Position numbers and translations under genes: made by a program. The notes under the pieces were generated by a model. That model did no database searches. It saw nothing but the letters and a program-made list of their open reading frames with translations, and was not told the DNA's origin. Shown in pieces: positions 1 to 13,700 of a stretch of 64,000 nt of DNA; position 1 is the first letter of the stretch; the number at the start of each line of letters is the position of its first letter. Source of the stretch: Galbula dea (Eukaryota; Chordata; Aves; Piciformes; Galbulidae); NCBI GenBank assembly GCA_013399015.1, contig VWZX01006702.1, forward strand, positions 1,926,462 to 1,990,461. The letters run 5' to 3'.

Positions 1-1593
1 ATCTCCTTTCTCTTCTAACACTGTGAGGCAGATACCCAGTTTACCAAGTAAAATACCCTTGACACGCAGCCCTATTATTCAAAATGGAAACACTTCCCTC
101 AGGCAAGTACCTTGGCCAGTTAAATTTCTAAACACATCATCAGACAGAAAGAAGCACACAGCACAAAAAGTAAACTACTGTAACTAGTGTGGGATCTGAT
201 AACATTTATACTCTTCTAAAGAATCAACCCAATACTTGAAAACTGTAATCTTATCATCCTGTTTTAACAGACTCTCCCTCTTTCTCAGCATTCACATGTA
301 TGCTTCTGTTTGATAAAGAAAGAAATATAAACCTAATGACTTATGATTTTTATCTACGCTTCATAAAACCTTTGCACAGTTCTCGCTGTGCCATCCCGCT
401 TCTGAAATGCAACAGTGCCACCTTCAGATCCTGCAAAACATGACTTTTTCACAAACCATCAGTATGGAAGAAGCACAGCAGTGATTTTTTTTCCCATCCA
501 GACAAGTCCTGCCCACAAGCCCAGAAGCACTCATATAAACTTGAGCAGGACCTGCACATTCACATACTGAGACACAAATGCTTACTGGGAACTGGGTTCC
601 TTTATTTTCATAAATAAAACACTAATAAAGAGCAATCAAATACTACTCTTTAATGTCAGGCATATTAATTCTCTAAGCACAAGAATCACAGCACATTCCC
701 CTGTCACTGTACTAGCAACTCACACTGGGCAGAGCAGCACATCAGCTGGGACCTGCAACTGCTCTGCAGGTTTCACTTAATTTGTTAGCTACTCCTGGCT
801 ATGCTGGGTTCCAGAATGAGAGCCAAGCTACAGCATACACTGGAAATATGTATCTGTATGCATGTAGGCATATATACTAGATACACTGAACACATTATGC
901 ACTGGATACACAAAAGGGCTCTGCTGTGAAAGAAACCTACCAGAAAAGACGACCCCAGGTTATGTTGCAGCCCCTCCCTGCTATATGAGGAGAGGCAGGT
1001 CTAGCATATATATAGGAATATCTCCTGCTACGTCTCCTCCCTGCCAACCTGACACTATAAATCAAATGTGTATGTTCCATTTTGAAGTTTCTTCTGAACC
1101 ACATCATTTGACAGATCACATTTACCCTTACCAGAAGCACTTATTTAAAAGTGAACCAGCCTGTCATTACATATTAAAACAGCTAACAGTGTCAGTAAAT
1201 TCAGTCCTGCTTTAAAAATTCAATTATTATCCAAAAATTGGTGCAATGCTGTTTAAACAAGAAAGAATGGCTAATTCAATTTACAATCTCTTTGCTAACA
1301 TACTACATATTTTATATTTGATTTAATAGACAAACCTCATCATTTCAAAGCTGAGACATTTGCATTTGTAATTACAGCCAGTTCTGAAAAAGGTCAAAAC
1401 AATCTTCAAATTAAAATGTAGGCCTGAATAATAGTAATATTCTGAACAAAAAATGAGTTCAAATTACACCTATTAGACTGGAGAATATTAAATCAACGCA
1501 AGCTTGAAAATCAAGGTGAGAATTAATTACTTAATTTCTTCAACCTTGTTCCACAATACTATTGAGAGAGGACAGTAAAGAGAAAACACTCAC
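1..1593. other. Partial last intron of FBLN1 isoform D
   Basis: AT-rich, unique-looking sequence lying 3' of the second D exon. I searched the minus strand for the last D coding exon (expected to end with the family's C-terminal VSEYWF) and did not find it. No CR1 copy or RNA gene was recognised. Confidence 0.6.
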
Positions 1594-1725
1594 CCACTGT
1601 CATACCATCCATGTAACGCTTGATGATATCAAACGAATCTCTTAAATTTCCTTCTGTTATGTCAAATATGATATCTGCCTGGTTGGCCGGATACGTAGGT
1701 GTGATGGCACGAAGGAAAATAATCT
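1594..1725 (-). CDS. FBLN1: FBLN1 isoform D, second specific exon, residues 614-657
   Basis: Acceptor CATTCGCAG, donor GTGAGTGTTT, 132 nt. It encodes EIIFLRAITPTYPANQADII, then FDITEGNLRDSFDIIKRYMD and GMTV, ending in phase 1 with a G. The sequence matches the penultimate segment of fibulin-1D. In vertebrates the remaining part is about 45 residues on one last exon. I could not find it in the 1593 bases left in the window, so it probably lies beyond the left edge. Confidence 0.95.
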
Positions 1726-4700
1726 CTGCGAATGAAGAGTATCACAGAACGTACAGAGAAGTATTTCAAAACATCACTAAAGAACCTGACAGAATTTGAT
1801 CCAAAATTACTTGCCCTCAAAGCTGGTGGAGGACACTCTCCTCTCCCACCCCTCCCAGGTTGTTGTTTAAAATGGAAAGAAAGAAGATACGGGGGGTAAG
1901 GGAGGTTTTGGGTAGATTCAATCCCTCCTCCTGTACCATCCAAGAAGCCCTGAAGCCGAAACACTGTTACCTTCAGAGTCCAGGAGACCACTCTTTAGAA
2001 ATCAGTCAGCATGTACCCAAAGAGGACAACACTGAGGATCTACAGGTTGGGCAGTGAGGAAGAACCAGACAAGACAAACCCCTGAACTCCAGTTCCCTTA
2101 GGCAGTTGCACAACGTATTGCCATTACAAATTACAGAGAACTTTTGAGTATTGGAGGATGGGGTTAGATTTAAAAAAAACCCAAACCGACAAAGAAAAGT
2201 AAAGTGAGACTATTTTTCAAGCCCCTTGTGAGGGAGGTACGTTAATATTCTCACTCTACAGATGATGAAACTGGGGCTGTAAGAATTCACCCGAGGCTAT
2301 ACACTGAATCCCAGTTTAGGAACATCTTCTGGGCTTTGGTAGTACTCTCAGATCGCTAGATCTCATTCACGAGGGGCGACTAAAGAGGGAATGATTTGTG
2401 AAGCATCCTGGGTCAAATCTCAAGGTCTGCAGCCAGTACATCTGTACACCTGGTGAAGTTCAAGAGGGTGTGTGCAGGAGTAGTAAGTGGCTAAGGGACA
2501 TTCCTCTGTCCCTTGTGAAGAAGGGCAAGCCAAGACCTGAAACAGGCCTGACACAACCTATAAAACTGGTAAATGTGGATTCAGACTCAAGATTTTCTTA
2601 GACTGGGAAGCTGTACAAGTTAGAGCTCAGAATGACTTTCTTTGCCCCATAAAATTAAAACTCCTGGATATCAAAGGTTTTAATTAAATGACCAGTACAC
2701 TATAGTTCGGAACCGTGCAAACATTTCACTGGTAGCTATGCTGGCTTTAGGGAGGGATTTCTGGTGGAGGTTTTATATGTTGTAGTCCATTAAATGGAAC
2801 GAGGAACAAATCACTTACCTTCAGGTCTTGTAAATTCTCTGAATGTGGGCAGTGAAATGACAGTGTGGGAAATGGTGTGGACTGGATCCAACACACAGTT
2901 GACATCATTTGGTCGACAAGACTTAATGCAACGGATAGTATCTGTCTTTTCAAGTCTGACACTAAAAGAAAGGAGAGAGAGATGCATATATAACCTTAAA
3001 ATCAATTATTTCATGTTTTGCAATCTGGGGTGGTAGAAACTATTACTGACACAAGTATTCATTCTTCACCTCAAAAAGTTAGACAAATGCAGATCATCAA
3101 AACTGCTGGACCACTGAAAACTTTGGGGTGGCCAAGAGTTGCAGTCAAAACTCCCTCGAATCCAGTCCTTCAAGCCAAGTATGTGAAAATAGGGAGAGCT
3201 GTAGCACATAAGACACCACGTGAAGTCTCTTTCAAAGTACAAACAGGACCAAACAACTTGGTGCAGATCCTTAGCTGCGGCATACCAGCGTGGTCTCACC
3301 AGCCTCAGGGGAGCTGCACTTACACGCACAAGCCTTTTTGTACTCCATGTAATAATCAGTTATATAAAACAATTGTTTCCATTCTGGAAATCTGGCAGGA
3401 AGTATCTGAAGGGCCAACTCTGTCACAGTTTTCAGTGCAACAAGAGTCAGAAAAGCCTCTCCTGTCTTTTTTCACACATGTCCCTTTCCATTTAAACTGA
3501 GAAACAGAGAGGAATGGAAACTGGGGGTGGAAAAAAGTTAACTGCACTATTTCAAACCTCAAAGATTGAGTTCTGAGTTTGGAGAAATGGTAAGGGTCAT
3601 TTCATATTCCACCTCAACCAGCTGCTCATTCGGCCTTGAAAGTCTATTAAAAGTTAAATGACTTCTTCTCACCCTTGTCCACTAGAGTGAATTTAAAGTC
3701 ACTTACAGTTCAAGAACTTCACACAATACCCAGTCTGTGTTCATGAGAGATGAAAGGGCTATGCTGGGACTTAAAATGTGACTAAGCCCCACAAATGATC
3801 TCAACTTTGACCTGCCCATTTCTTCATATTTCTAAGTGGAAAAAAGAAAAGACTACAATGACAGAGGAGGGGGAGGGGGAAAGGAGGGAATTAAAAGATT
3901 AAAACGAAGAAAAATCATTGAGTAAAAGAGAAACAAAATTGGAAACTTTAGTTTGTCAAACACCTCTAGAAACAAATGTTTCTTGCTCTTTTCAAAATGT
4001 GTTACCCAAGTCCACACCTACAAGCCGTCTTTTCTCAGATGTTCAAAGGGACTTTACAGCTCTATTAACAGAAGAGCTTCTTATTCTCTGCTACCCACAT
4101 TTGCTCATCAAACAAAACAAAGCCAAACACACCGATATCGTATGAAGCTAAAACAAAGACAAAAGAGAAAACATGATTTCAACATTAAGGAAATCATGCT
4201 TCAGGAGCTGTGAACTGGCATACTGCACAGGAAGGCAATGGTTAATTTACCCCAGCTGATTCTGGCATGTTATTGTCACTATGCAGCTGATGTTTTGAGA
4301 CTGGCCAGGAGATACAGGCCAGGAGAAATCTTTTACCTGCCACTGTTATCTGGGTACAAAATTTTGACATTGTCACGTCTACATCTCGCAGGTAACAAAA
4401 TAAGGCTTTCTGCTGAAATGCCTCCTGCTGGCCACTTTAGAAAAAAATAATTCTGGATATAGGGAAGTAATAGTCTGACCTACAATAACAGATTCAACCC
4501 CCTTATTTTAAACCTCAGCTGCCAAATTAAGACAGGAATTCCAAGTAGCTGACTATCACATCTGTGAAATTCTAGGACATTATTACTATGAAGTACTGAG
4601 GCTATACACACAGCATTCTAAATTTTCATAGCTGTATTTAGACACAAGAGTTTGTACATATAAGCATTGTGGCGGGAGCATTTGAAGCATTCAACATTGG

Positions 4701-7700
4701 TCTGCCTTTTCTCCTTCCCAGGAAGGAAAAGGAGCTTTACTCTCGGCTCTCACCTGCAACAAAATTTGGCAAACAGAAACATTTCTGAAATCCTTATCCA
4801 ATAAAGCCATGAATTCATTTATGAAGCCCTAAGTACCACTTAAATTCGTAATTCTCACTTCTGATTCACTCAGGTAAAGCATTCTGACATGAATTAAATA
4901 CCCTGCATGCAGAAATGGAGGATCACAATAACCACAGGTGATTTGTGTTAGTTCTTAACTAAAACTAGTTTCTAGATCCATCCAGCCTGTAACCATACAT
5001 TTGTGTCAGCTGTATGTCTTTGCACTGTTTCACTCTCCTTTTACAAATCCCACAACTTAATTCTGGGGTTTCGTTTTGGTTTTTGTTTGGCTAGATGGTT
5101 TGGTTTTGGTTGGTTTTGTGTGGTTTTTTTTTTGGCGGGGGGGGGGAGGTTGGTTGGTTGGGTTTGTTTTTTTGAGGTTTTTTTGCGTGTTCTGTCCACA
5201 CTGCTACATTTGAGTTGGTGCTTTCATTTCCCCTTGCCCAAATATACGCTCTCTGATCTCTTTTCTTTTGATACCCCTGCTAATTGCTTTAACATATCCA
5301 AAGTGCAATTGGTACCACTTTGTTCTCTCATTGCTTTGATGGCCCATCTTTAGACATCTTCTGCACTAATTTCTTTGACAAATAGCATCTAGTTCAAATC
5401 CTGATATTTGCTACTAACGACATGCTCTGATCTCTAGATACTTTTCATTTCATCCTTACACATCATCTTTGCATTTGATCTTTTGATTAGCTGACACTTC
5501 TTTTTGCTCATGTCCTCCTACAGTGGGGACTGTGACTGACAAAAGTTTCTTCCTATGTGCCAAGATGTCTTTATTCAGATGTTTCCTTCAAGTTCTCTCC
5601 CTCTAACAGAAATTGCAGCTTTGAAGCTGTTACCTCTTCCAGGCCTTTTTCATTTAAAACAAAACAAAAATTAAGAAACAGGTCAGTTGCTCGGATTATT
5701 TTGCAAATAAACCTTTCTTTAATACCATTTTTTCTTTCTTCTTGGGTGCTTTTCATATTCTCTGTTGGCTTCAATTAGTGAGGTCTGTGGACCAAGAGTT
5801 CTGATTTCATTTTCATTTGGAAAGAACCACACACATAAATGGCACTACCTAATTGCATACATGCTCTTTAAAGTTCCAGATACACTGCAGCACTAAAGCA
5901 TCTAACAAAGGAGAATCTCAGCTCTGTGTTCTTGACTTACTTGCTACATGTGATTAATATAATATTCTCACACTCCCTTCTTTTCCTGCCAAACAAATAT
6001 GTATGCATGTTTGTAAAAACTGAAGGTTATTTTTGAATATTTATCCTACTTAATTATGGCCTCATAATGAACTGGTAGCCAGAGGGCATTTATATACAAG
6101 CATCTCCTGCGGGGGTAAGAAGCCCATTAGCTCAAGTAGCACAGCTTTGCACTTTCAATATTTAAAGCTGGGACTCTATCCCCCCTGGAAACTTCTGGCA
6201 GCTTTATAGAAGTAGGTGTCAACAAATTTATTAAACATTGGCATTCCTCGTGAGACTAGAACTCCTGTCAGCCAGCTGGGATAAACTTTGCCTTAGGAAA
6301 CATGTAATACTCTGCTGCGATCATGCTCCAATCTAGTCCTTGGCTGATGATGAGCCTGAGAGCCTCCAGCTTGCAGCTTACACCTAACAGAGTAATTCCT
6401 TGTGTTCAGGTGATTAAGGCTTGTGATCTTGGTTTAGAAGGTTCACAGTTTCTAACCTTGTACCTTGCCTGTGATGTCTGTACTGATATAATGAAGCATT
6501 TTTTTAAATATGTGCATTCATATGAATTATTCCTCATTCATCTATGGACTGACTATTCTGCTTATGTTCCAGGCAGCAGAGATATTTGAGCCCACGATGA
6601 TGTAAAGGAACATTAATTTTCAGATCATACCTCTAAGACTGAGTTTTTAGTATTTATCAGTACAAGGACTGAAGACTAAAACAAATTTGTTTCCAGCTTA
6701 CAAACAAAAAGAATTCCAAAGAAACTCCAGTTGTATTTTCTACATTGTTCTTTACTGCATAGAAGTAAAGGAAGAAAGTCATGGAAGCAAAAGAAGAAAA
6801 GATTTGGATAATGGAATTCTGGCTGACCTTCCAGGGCTGCTATGGTTTGGTTGGGATTCTTTTTTGGGTGGTGGTGGGTAAGTCTTTACAGTTAAAAATA
6901 TCAGCTTTGATATAGAAGCTGGAGAGACAAAAATGTTACAAGACCAATTAAATATATTTTTCAAATGTTCCTGTAGACATATCTCAGGATATAACCTGTG
7001 AAACAGAAAGGAGCTCTCTGCTCCTGGTTGAATTCATTGCTGTTTTCCCATCATTAGTTTTTCAATTTATTGGAAATTCCATTGAAAGGAGATGAAAAAT
7101 CTCTACAGTAAATGTTCTTTAGAGGAGATTCTCTTTTGTACCATCCTAGAACTGCGATCTCTACCTGGCGTAAATCAGCACAAGCTCACTGGATCCAAAA
7201 GAGCAACAATAACTAGCAAGGCCTGAGAATCTGGCTCTGCACTTTTGATGTCACTTGTGTACTGCGGCACTTCTGAGGTCCTCAGGGCCTAAGTTATGCC
7301 CTTTTAGTAGAAAATGCACAGTATTTGCCCCATAAGTGATGAAACTCCAAAGACGTCTCAGCTAAGACAGCTCAAATTAGGCACCTATTTTGCTTTGGAA
7401 ATTTAGACCTGAACACAGGAGGCTGTGTTTTGTCGAATGAGGCCAAGTCTACTGCTGTGTGAAGTAAATTAATGGGTTTCGGTCCTCAGTATATTCAGGT
7501 AACAAGCTCTTGGACACCAGTTTCTGCTTTTGTAATGATGTAGAGTACACACAAGAGTCTTCCCAAACTGAGGTATTCAGTAACAGGGGAAAGTGGAGAA
7601 CCTGACAGAATTCAAGAGGCATTTGGACAACACCCTCAGGCACATGGTGTAATTTGTGGGGTTGTCCTGTGCATAGACAGAAGTTGGACTCAAAGATCCT

Positions 7701-10700
7701 CATGTGTCCCTTCCAACTCAGGAACATTCTATGATCATTCTATGAACTGTAATGATGATGGAAAACAAAATGCAAGTGCAGCATGCAATAGATGAACTAA
7801 AACTTTATTAAAATTGGGGCGGGAGGAAGCTACTCTTAGAAGAGAAAAAGTAGCCAATGATGCCTCTAAGTTAGGGATCAAAGCTGTGCAGAGACAAAGA
7901 TAAAAAGTTTGGCAATAAATGTGTTGACAGTTCCATGGCGGGAAAGTTGCATTTGAATTGTCAGAAGGTGGTCTCTGGGCTCTCTGATTTGTCGCTGCAT
8001 GACCACAATGCCACTGTGGTTGTTCACTTTTTTTGTGGTGAAAAAACCCTCCTGGTTCCCGCTGATGATGGACAGCAGAATTTTATCCCCAGGGACAGCA
8101 TTGGAAGGGCCCATGCGGAAAATGTCGGTGGGTACTTGAATGTTGGTAGGAAAAGAGAGGTGATAGTAGGTTATTCTCAGAGGCAGGCTCTGGCACTCCT
8201 TAGTTTCATTACAAGGCAAGCGCTCACAGCGACTGCAAGAAAAGTGAGAACACAAGACAAGAGGAAGATTAGCGCACATTTAGCAAGCGTGACAGGAGAG
8301 CAAGGGCAGTGGGGATGGGAAAAGATATGTTAACTTGCATACTGTATCCATTCTTCAGCCTGGCACCACAGCGATATTGCAAATGAACATTTATTAAATA
8401 AGGATGGACTTTTCTGCAGTCGGTCCTTTTGGCGAAGCGCTGCCATCTTCAGAAGTGTTGCCCTTTGTTTGCGCGCATAGATGGACTAAGTCTGGCACCT
8501 CAGCAGGGATAAGAGTTTATTTGCACTTAGATGAGCTAAGCTCTTCCTAGGGAAAACAATGGCTTCCCCCCCCTGCCCCACCCCCCGAGTTGTATTCTTT
8601 TGTTGATTGGCTATATGTTAAATAAAGGAAGAGATCCTAAGTGCTTAGTGAGTTGACTGTGTCCTACTTGGGATGTCTGGCTGGATTTTAAGACTGAGCA
8701 AAATACTCTGAAAAACACAAATGTACAAGGAGTTGGTCTTTCAGAGAGAGAAGAGGCACTCTAGATACTGTGCTGTGGATATTCATCATCTGACAGCACA
8801 CAGAGGAATGCAAAACTTATTTCCAACACTGTCCTGTATGGAAGGCTTATTTGCTTAGAAAAAAACCCTTCTTCCTCCTGATGTAGAACAGTATTTCTCT
8901 ATGCTACCAGAAAAACCAACCTGAGTCACTCTAACACTCATCTAGCAAGCACAAGATCCAACAGCCTGGTGTCTCCAGCATGTGCCTTACACATTCAGTC
9001 CACTCTTAGGCAGCCTTGAGTCACAGGAATGATGCTGGTGAGTGAGAAGGTTGCCCTCTGCTGTTTCTCTCCCTCAGCACTATATAAAATATCAAATACA
9101 TTTTATAATGATTTCCAGAATTTCTTAAGAGAATAAAAAATGAAATCTCCTGAATTCCTAAGATATTAAAAAGGACATTCTGCTGATTAAGTAATTTATT
9201 TGTGGAGATAGATGTGCCTGCAGCTAGGAGCTAGAATTACTTAAAATTCATCATCTTTTATCTGTTTCCTTGGTGGTGCACACTACACACTGCACATTTC
9301 ACTACTGGTTTAGTTAATGTGCACTAAGTGTTCCATTAAAAAAACACAAAGGAGAGATAGCAAATATTATTGCTTTCGAGAAGCAGAGTTCATTCTGGTG
9401 TCATGCACCGCAAAGGCAATAAGCAATGAGCATTTAAATCCCAGTGTATTGTCTAGACCTTATTTAAATGCTTCTATTCAGTGTGCAGAAGAAAATCATA
9501 TGACAGGGGAATCCAATAACCTCTTGCTAGTAAGTAAGCAGCCTAAGTGCTTGTCCAGCTCCATGGCATCTCAGGATGGATGAGATGGATGAGCTGATCG
9601 TAGAGCCATCGTGCCCTGCCACAATGCTGTGTCGCTGTGGGAGAGAGCACAGGGGACTGGTGGGAGAATGGAAGTGCTGAGGAGGCAGCAAGATGCTACC
9701 AGAGAAACCCAACATGGAGTCCAAGTCAAACATGCACCGCTTTGCAGCGAGGCAGTTTTAAATACATCTTCGCAAACCTCTACAATTAGGCATGTAGGCT
9801 ACAAAAATAAGCATATAATGCTGCTATTATTACTTATTCCTGAATGTGTTCCTGATTGTTAGCTCACTTACTACTCTGTTCTCTCAGGTTTATTTATGTG
9901 GCTGAAATACTTGGTTTCAAAGTATTACTCATAGTTTGAATTTCATGTACCAAACAGTGGTTACTCATAAAAGAAAATGAGAGCACCAAAACTGGAGAGA
10001 TTCCATTTTAGATAATGAATTCAACATTTCCTAACAGAGAAATGAGAAGAAAATATTTTATGAATTCCCGCCTCTTAATTTCTGACCCTTTTTTCACCTG
10101 GTACAGAGGCGATCAGTTCCATTGTCCCCAAAGGAGCTGAGTTGTATACAACAATTCCTCATGCACTGAAGGGAAAATAACTTTTTAGCAGGATTTATGG
10201 CTTTGCAATTCACTTCACACAGGGGAACCATCTCAATGCGCTGAATGGCTAACCAAGGATTATTACTAAACTATGCACTACCCATCTCTGAAATTCAAGC
10301 CTGTAGACTGCCAGAGCTGTAACATTCTTCCAGACCTCCTAGAATATACTCCACTACAATGGCACTTGCTCATGCTATCATCACTGTGTATTTCTTTTCA
10401 GCAGCTTCCACCACACTTTGAGACCCAGGTAAGCCATCAGCCAGGCTATATCATCACACTGTGGATCTCTACACTTATGCCAATAGAGCACAGAGTGCAG
10501 GGAATGTGGTTTTGGTCTTATACAGACCAGAACTTAAAGGCAACTGAAGCCAACTGATGGTTAGTTTTCACAGATACTTCTTAAGCAGAGTAGCATCTTG
10601 AGTCCTACTTTAGGCTCAGGCAGTTCAGCAGACAGGTCAGACAAATACTCTGCATGTTCCTCCTGTCTAGAGCTGGGAAGTCTCAAGGAGTTTTCAAGCT

Positions 10701-13700
10701 ATAGAAAAGACAGACCCATCTTCATTTTTGCCCTTAGCATTAAGGCTTTATGTCCTATGTCCTTGTCTCCTTCACCTGTCTTTCCCAACCTGGCTACTTC
10801 TTCCCATCCCCTTTCCTCATCTACTATACTTCCTGTTCACTCAAACATTTGGAATCAGGATGGTCTACTCAGCCAATGCCAATCTTCCTCTTCTTGTTCC
10901 ATCCTCTCCTGACTGACACTTATTTCCCTCAGTTTCCACCTCACAGCCCTAGTCACAAAGCACACAATCCTTCCCTCACCATCTTTGAACAGGTATCTAA
11001 ATTATTCCTTGCTCTGATGTTCTTCATCTAAATCTGGCACCAAGCTCCTGACTCCTGTGGTTGGTTTACCCCTGTCTCTAAATGGTTTCACCGTAATTTT
11101 ACCTTCTATCCCTCAAGCATCTCCCAGATTAATTCTCCTCATCTGGTCACACCTTCAGATCCTTTCCTCCCTACACTCAGCCTCCTCATCCCTAAGTAAG
11201 CCTTTCCTTTTTACCAAGTCAGCTCTTCTCTCACCTGTGCTAGAAACACACTTCTTACCCATGGAGTCTGGGTGGCCTCTAGAAGCACCGAAGAAATAGG
11301 CTCTGGGGTTGTCAGAACTAGCAGCACCTGGCCCAGGACAGATAGAAACCGACATCACGGAAAAGATCATGCTTGTTTCCTGTGACTATAGGTGGGAGCA
11401 GGCTTAGATAGTCTGTGGAGTTGGCACCTGCACATTTTAGGCTGCTTTAAAGAGCTGCAAGAAGCTCAGATCTGCTAAATCAGAAGAGAATTGTTTGTTG
11501 AGAAAAAATAAAAGACCCCTCTACAGACAGGAAGAATTTCGTTGCACTGTGGAAGAACAAAGTGATCTGACAAACAAAGGCAGATCGCCACTGAGGCTAT
11601 GAAGTCCTTATCATTCAGGGACCTGAAGCAAAAGTTAAACAACTCTCCCTTCTCCAGGAAGACCTGACTCCTTGAAAGGAGGGGGCAGTGAGGTGGGCCT
11701 TGGTCTCTTCTTCCAGGTTGCAAGTGACAGGATAAGATGAAATGGCTTCAAGTTGTGCCAGGGAGGTTCAAATTGGGTATCAGGAAGAATTTCTTCCCCA
11801 AGAGGGTTATCAGGCATTGGCAGAGGCTGCCCAGGGAGGTGGGCCCAGAAGCGTTCAGAAATCTTGTAGATATGGTGCTTGGGGACATGGTGTAGTGGTG
11901 GGCATGGTAGTGTTGGGTGGACCTCAGAGGTCTTTTCCAAACATAATGATTCTATGATTTCAGAAGTTTCAGAGGGTTTCAGTGAATATGAAAAACAACC
12001 CACCAAAGTAACCTCCTAACAACTTTCAGATTTCTGCTCCAAAACATGACAGCAAACTGCTAAAAGAACAAAAAAAAGGAAAATCACCAAAATGCCTTGA
12101 ACACACAAAACCAGCGTGTTCCTCCCTACCCTTGGTCTTGGAAAGGAGTGAATTGCTTTGGCTGAAACCTGCCGAAATGTGAGCCCAATTCAGACACCTG
12201 GCATGTCACATTTCAGCCGTGGCTTACGTTTTGGCAAAATTCTACGCTATTAAAAAGAGGTCCTAGTAACGAGGAGAGACAGCAACCTTAATGATATGCA
12301 GACATGTCTAGAATGTCAAAGTATTTCCCAATCTGGCTCAATGCAGCACACATTTCTGACACACTGCCATAACCGCTTATCTATTTGACTGTTTCTCTTG
12401 GCTTAAATATCACAAATGTTAGACTTCAGTGTCGCATAAAGAGAATTTGTTATGCAGTTTGAAAACAAAAAGTATTTGGCAAGGCAGTAGAGCAAGTTAA
12501 GTCCTAATGTGAGTAGCAGAAGATCTTAATTATTCATAGAATCATAGAATGGCTCAGCTTGGAACGGACCTTAAAGATCATCTAGTTCCAACCCCCCCGC
12601 CATGGGCACGGATGCCAATCACTAGACCAGGTCACCCAGGGCCACAAATTCTTGGAAAAATACCAAGAGTATAGGGTGATGAAGGGAGAAAGAAAAAAAA
12701 AGCAGAATTTAAGCAAAGGAGATAAGACCTTCAATAAAACTGTTACCATTAAGGGTCAGATCATGTCAGACACGTTACTGGTCTTTGGGTGAGGTAACAC
12801 AGGCTGTTTCCTCCTGAAGCTCAGAGTATCTATACAGCATCCTGAGCTTTCAGCCTTGTTGCACGGGATGATGCTGCAATTACTTCACCTGATGACAGTC
12901 ACCACCACAACAGACACCATGCAAAAATCTCTTATTTAAAGGCACTAGGTAAGGAAGCTTCTGCAACAGTGAGGGCTGTTGCTTGCGCGTAAGGATTTTA
13001 AGGAAAAAGAAGAACTTGGATTTGCAGGACTGAGGCCTATTAAATTATAGCTGTTCCAAAGAAAATACTGCAGAATAGGGTAAAAAATCCCATGAGATGC
13101 CAACTTGATGGGAATGGAAAATGTGTTGTCTTTCTCGGGATATGCCAAGCTGATGAAAGTGGAATGTTTGGAATAGAAAAGAGAGGAAAATGGTATCTGT
13201 ACAATGTTATGAGAGACCAGCTATTTTGATTTTAGAATCCTGGGACAGGGTTGTGTCAAAAAGTGATTTAATGTCATTATCATGCAACAGCTATATAGAA
13301 GATATAGCTATACGCTAGCTATCAGCTGTGTTGGGCTACACATGCTAAAAATTAAGGATTCAAGATCATGTAAATTAGTTCGGATGTAAAAAGGATGCTG
13401 AAGAGCTGTCTTATGAAACTGTTCACCAATGGGCACAATGTAACCCAACACATAAGCCCCAATTGGAGCATGTTGGTGTAATGCTCCCAACAGTGGCTGA
13501 GAGCACCTATCTCCCCATTGAACCAACACAGACGTTTTGCAATAAAGATCATGAACTCATACTCTCTTTGGTTTATGCAAACACATTTTCAACAATTAAT
13601 TTATTAACTGTGTCTGTAGCTGTTGATACGGAAAAAACCCTAATAAACCTAACAGGACAATAACTCAAGGAATTAAAATAATAACAACTCCACTGGGCAG

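Larger units (their letters stand above)
2962..7877. other. Region between C terminal exon and first D exon
   Basis: Intronic for D transcripts; the first bases past 7877 are 3' UTR of the C form. It holds the C poly(A) signal, an antisense CR1 at 7560-7741 and a G/T-rich low-complexity tract at about 5063-5190. A 160-codon open frame at 3018-3500 on the plus strand has no recognisable domain and I do not call it a gene. Confidence 0.7.

Noticed and set aside
3018..3500. 160-codon plus-strand open frame in the D-specific intron
   Set aside because: No recognisable domain and no supporting splice context or codon pattern.
7935..8333. 132-codon plus-strand open frame
   Set aside because: Antisense shadow of the FBLN1 C terminal exon, which has clear homology on the minus strand.
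10720..11250. Pyrimidine-rich stretch resembling those at about 25950-26300 and 50610-51560
   Set aside because: Similar composition only. I could not align the stretches to each other well enough to call a repeat family.
13205..13665. Possible solo LTR (an AATAAA near 13541 with an LTR-like look)
   Set aside because: I could not find matching terminal TG...CA ends, a target-site duplication or a primer-binding site. An isolated AATAAA in AT-rich DNA is not enough.
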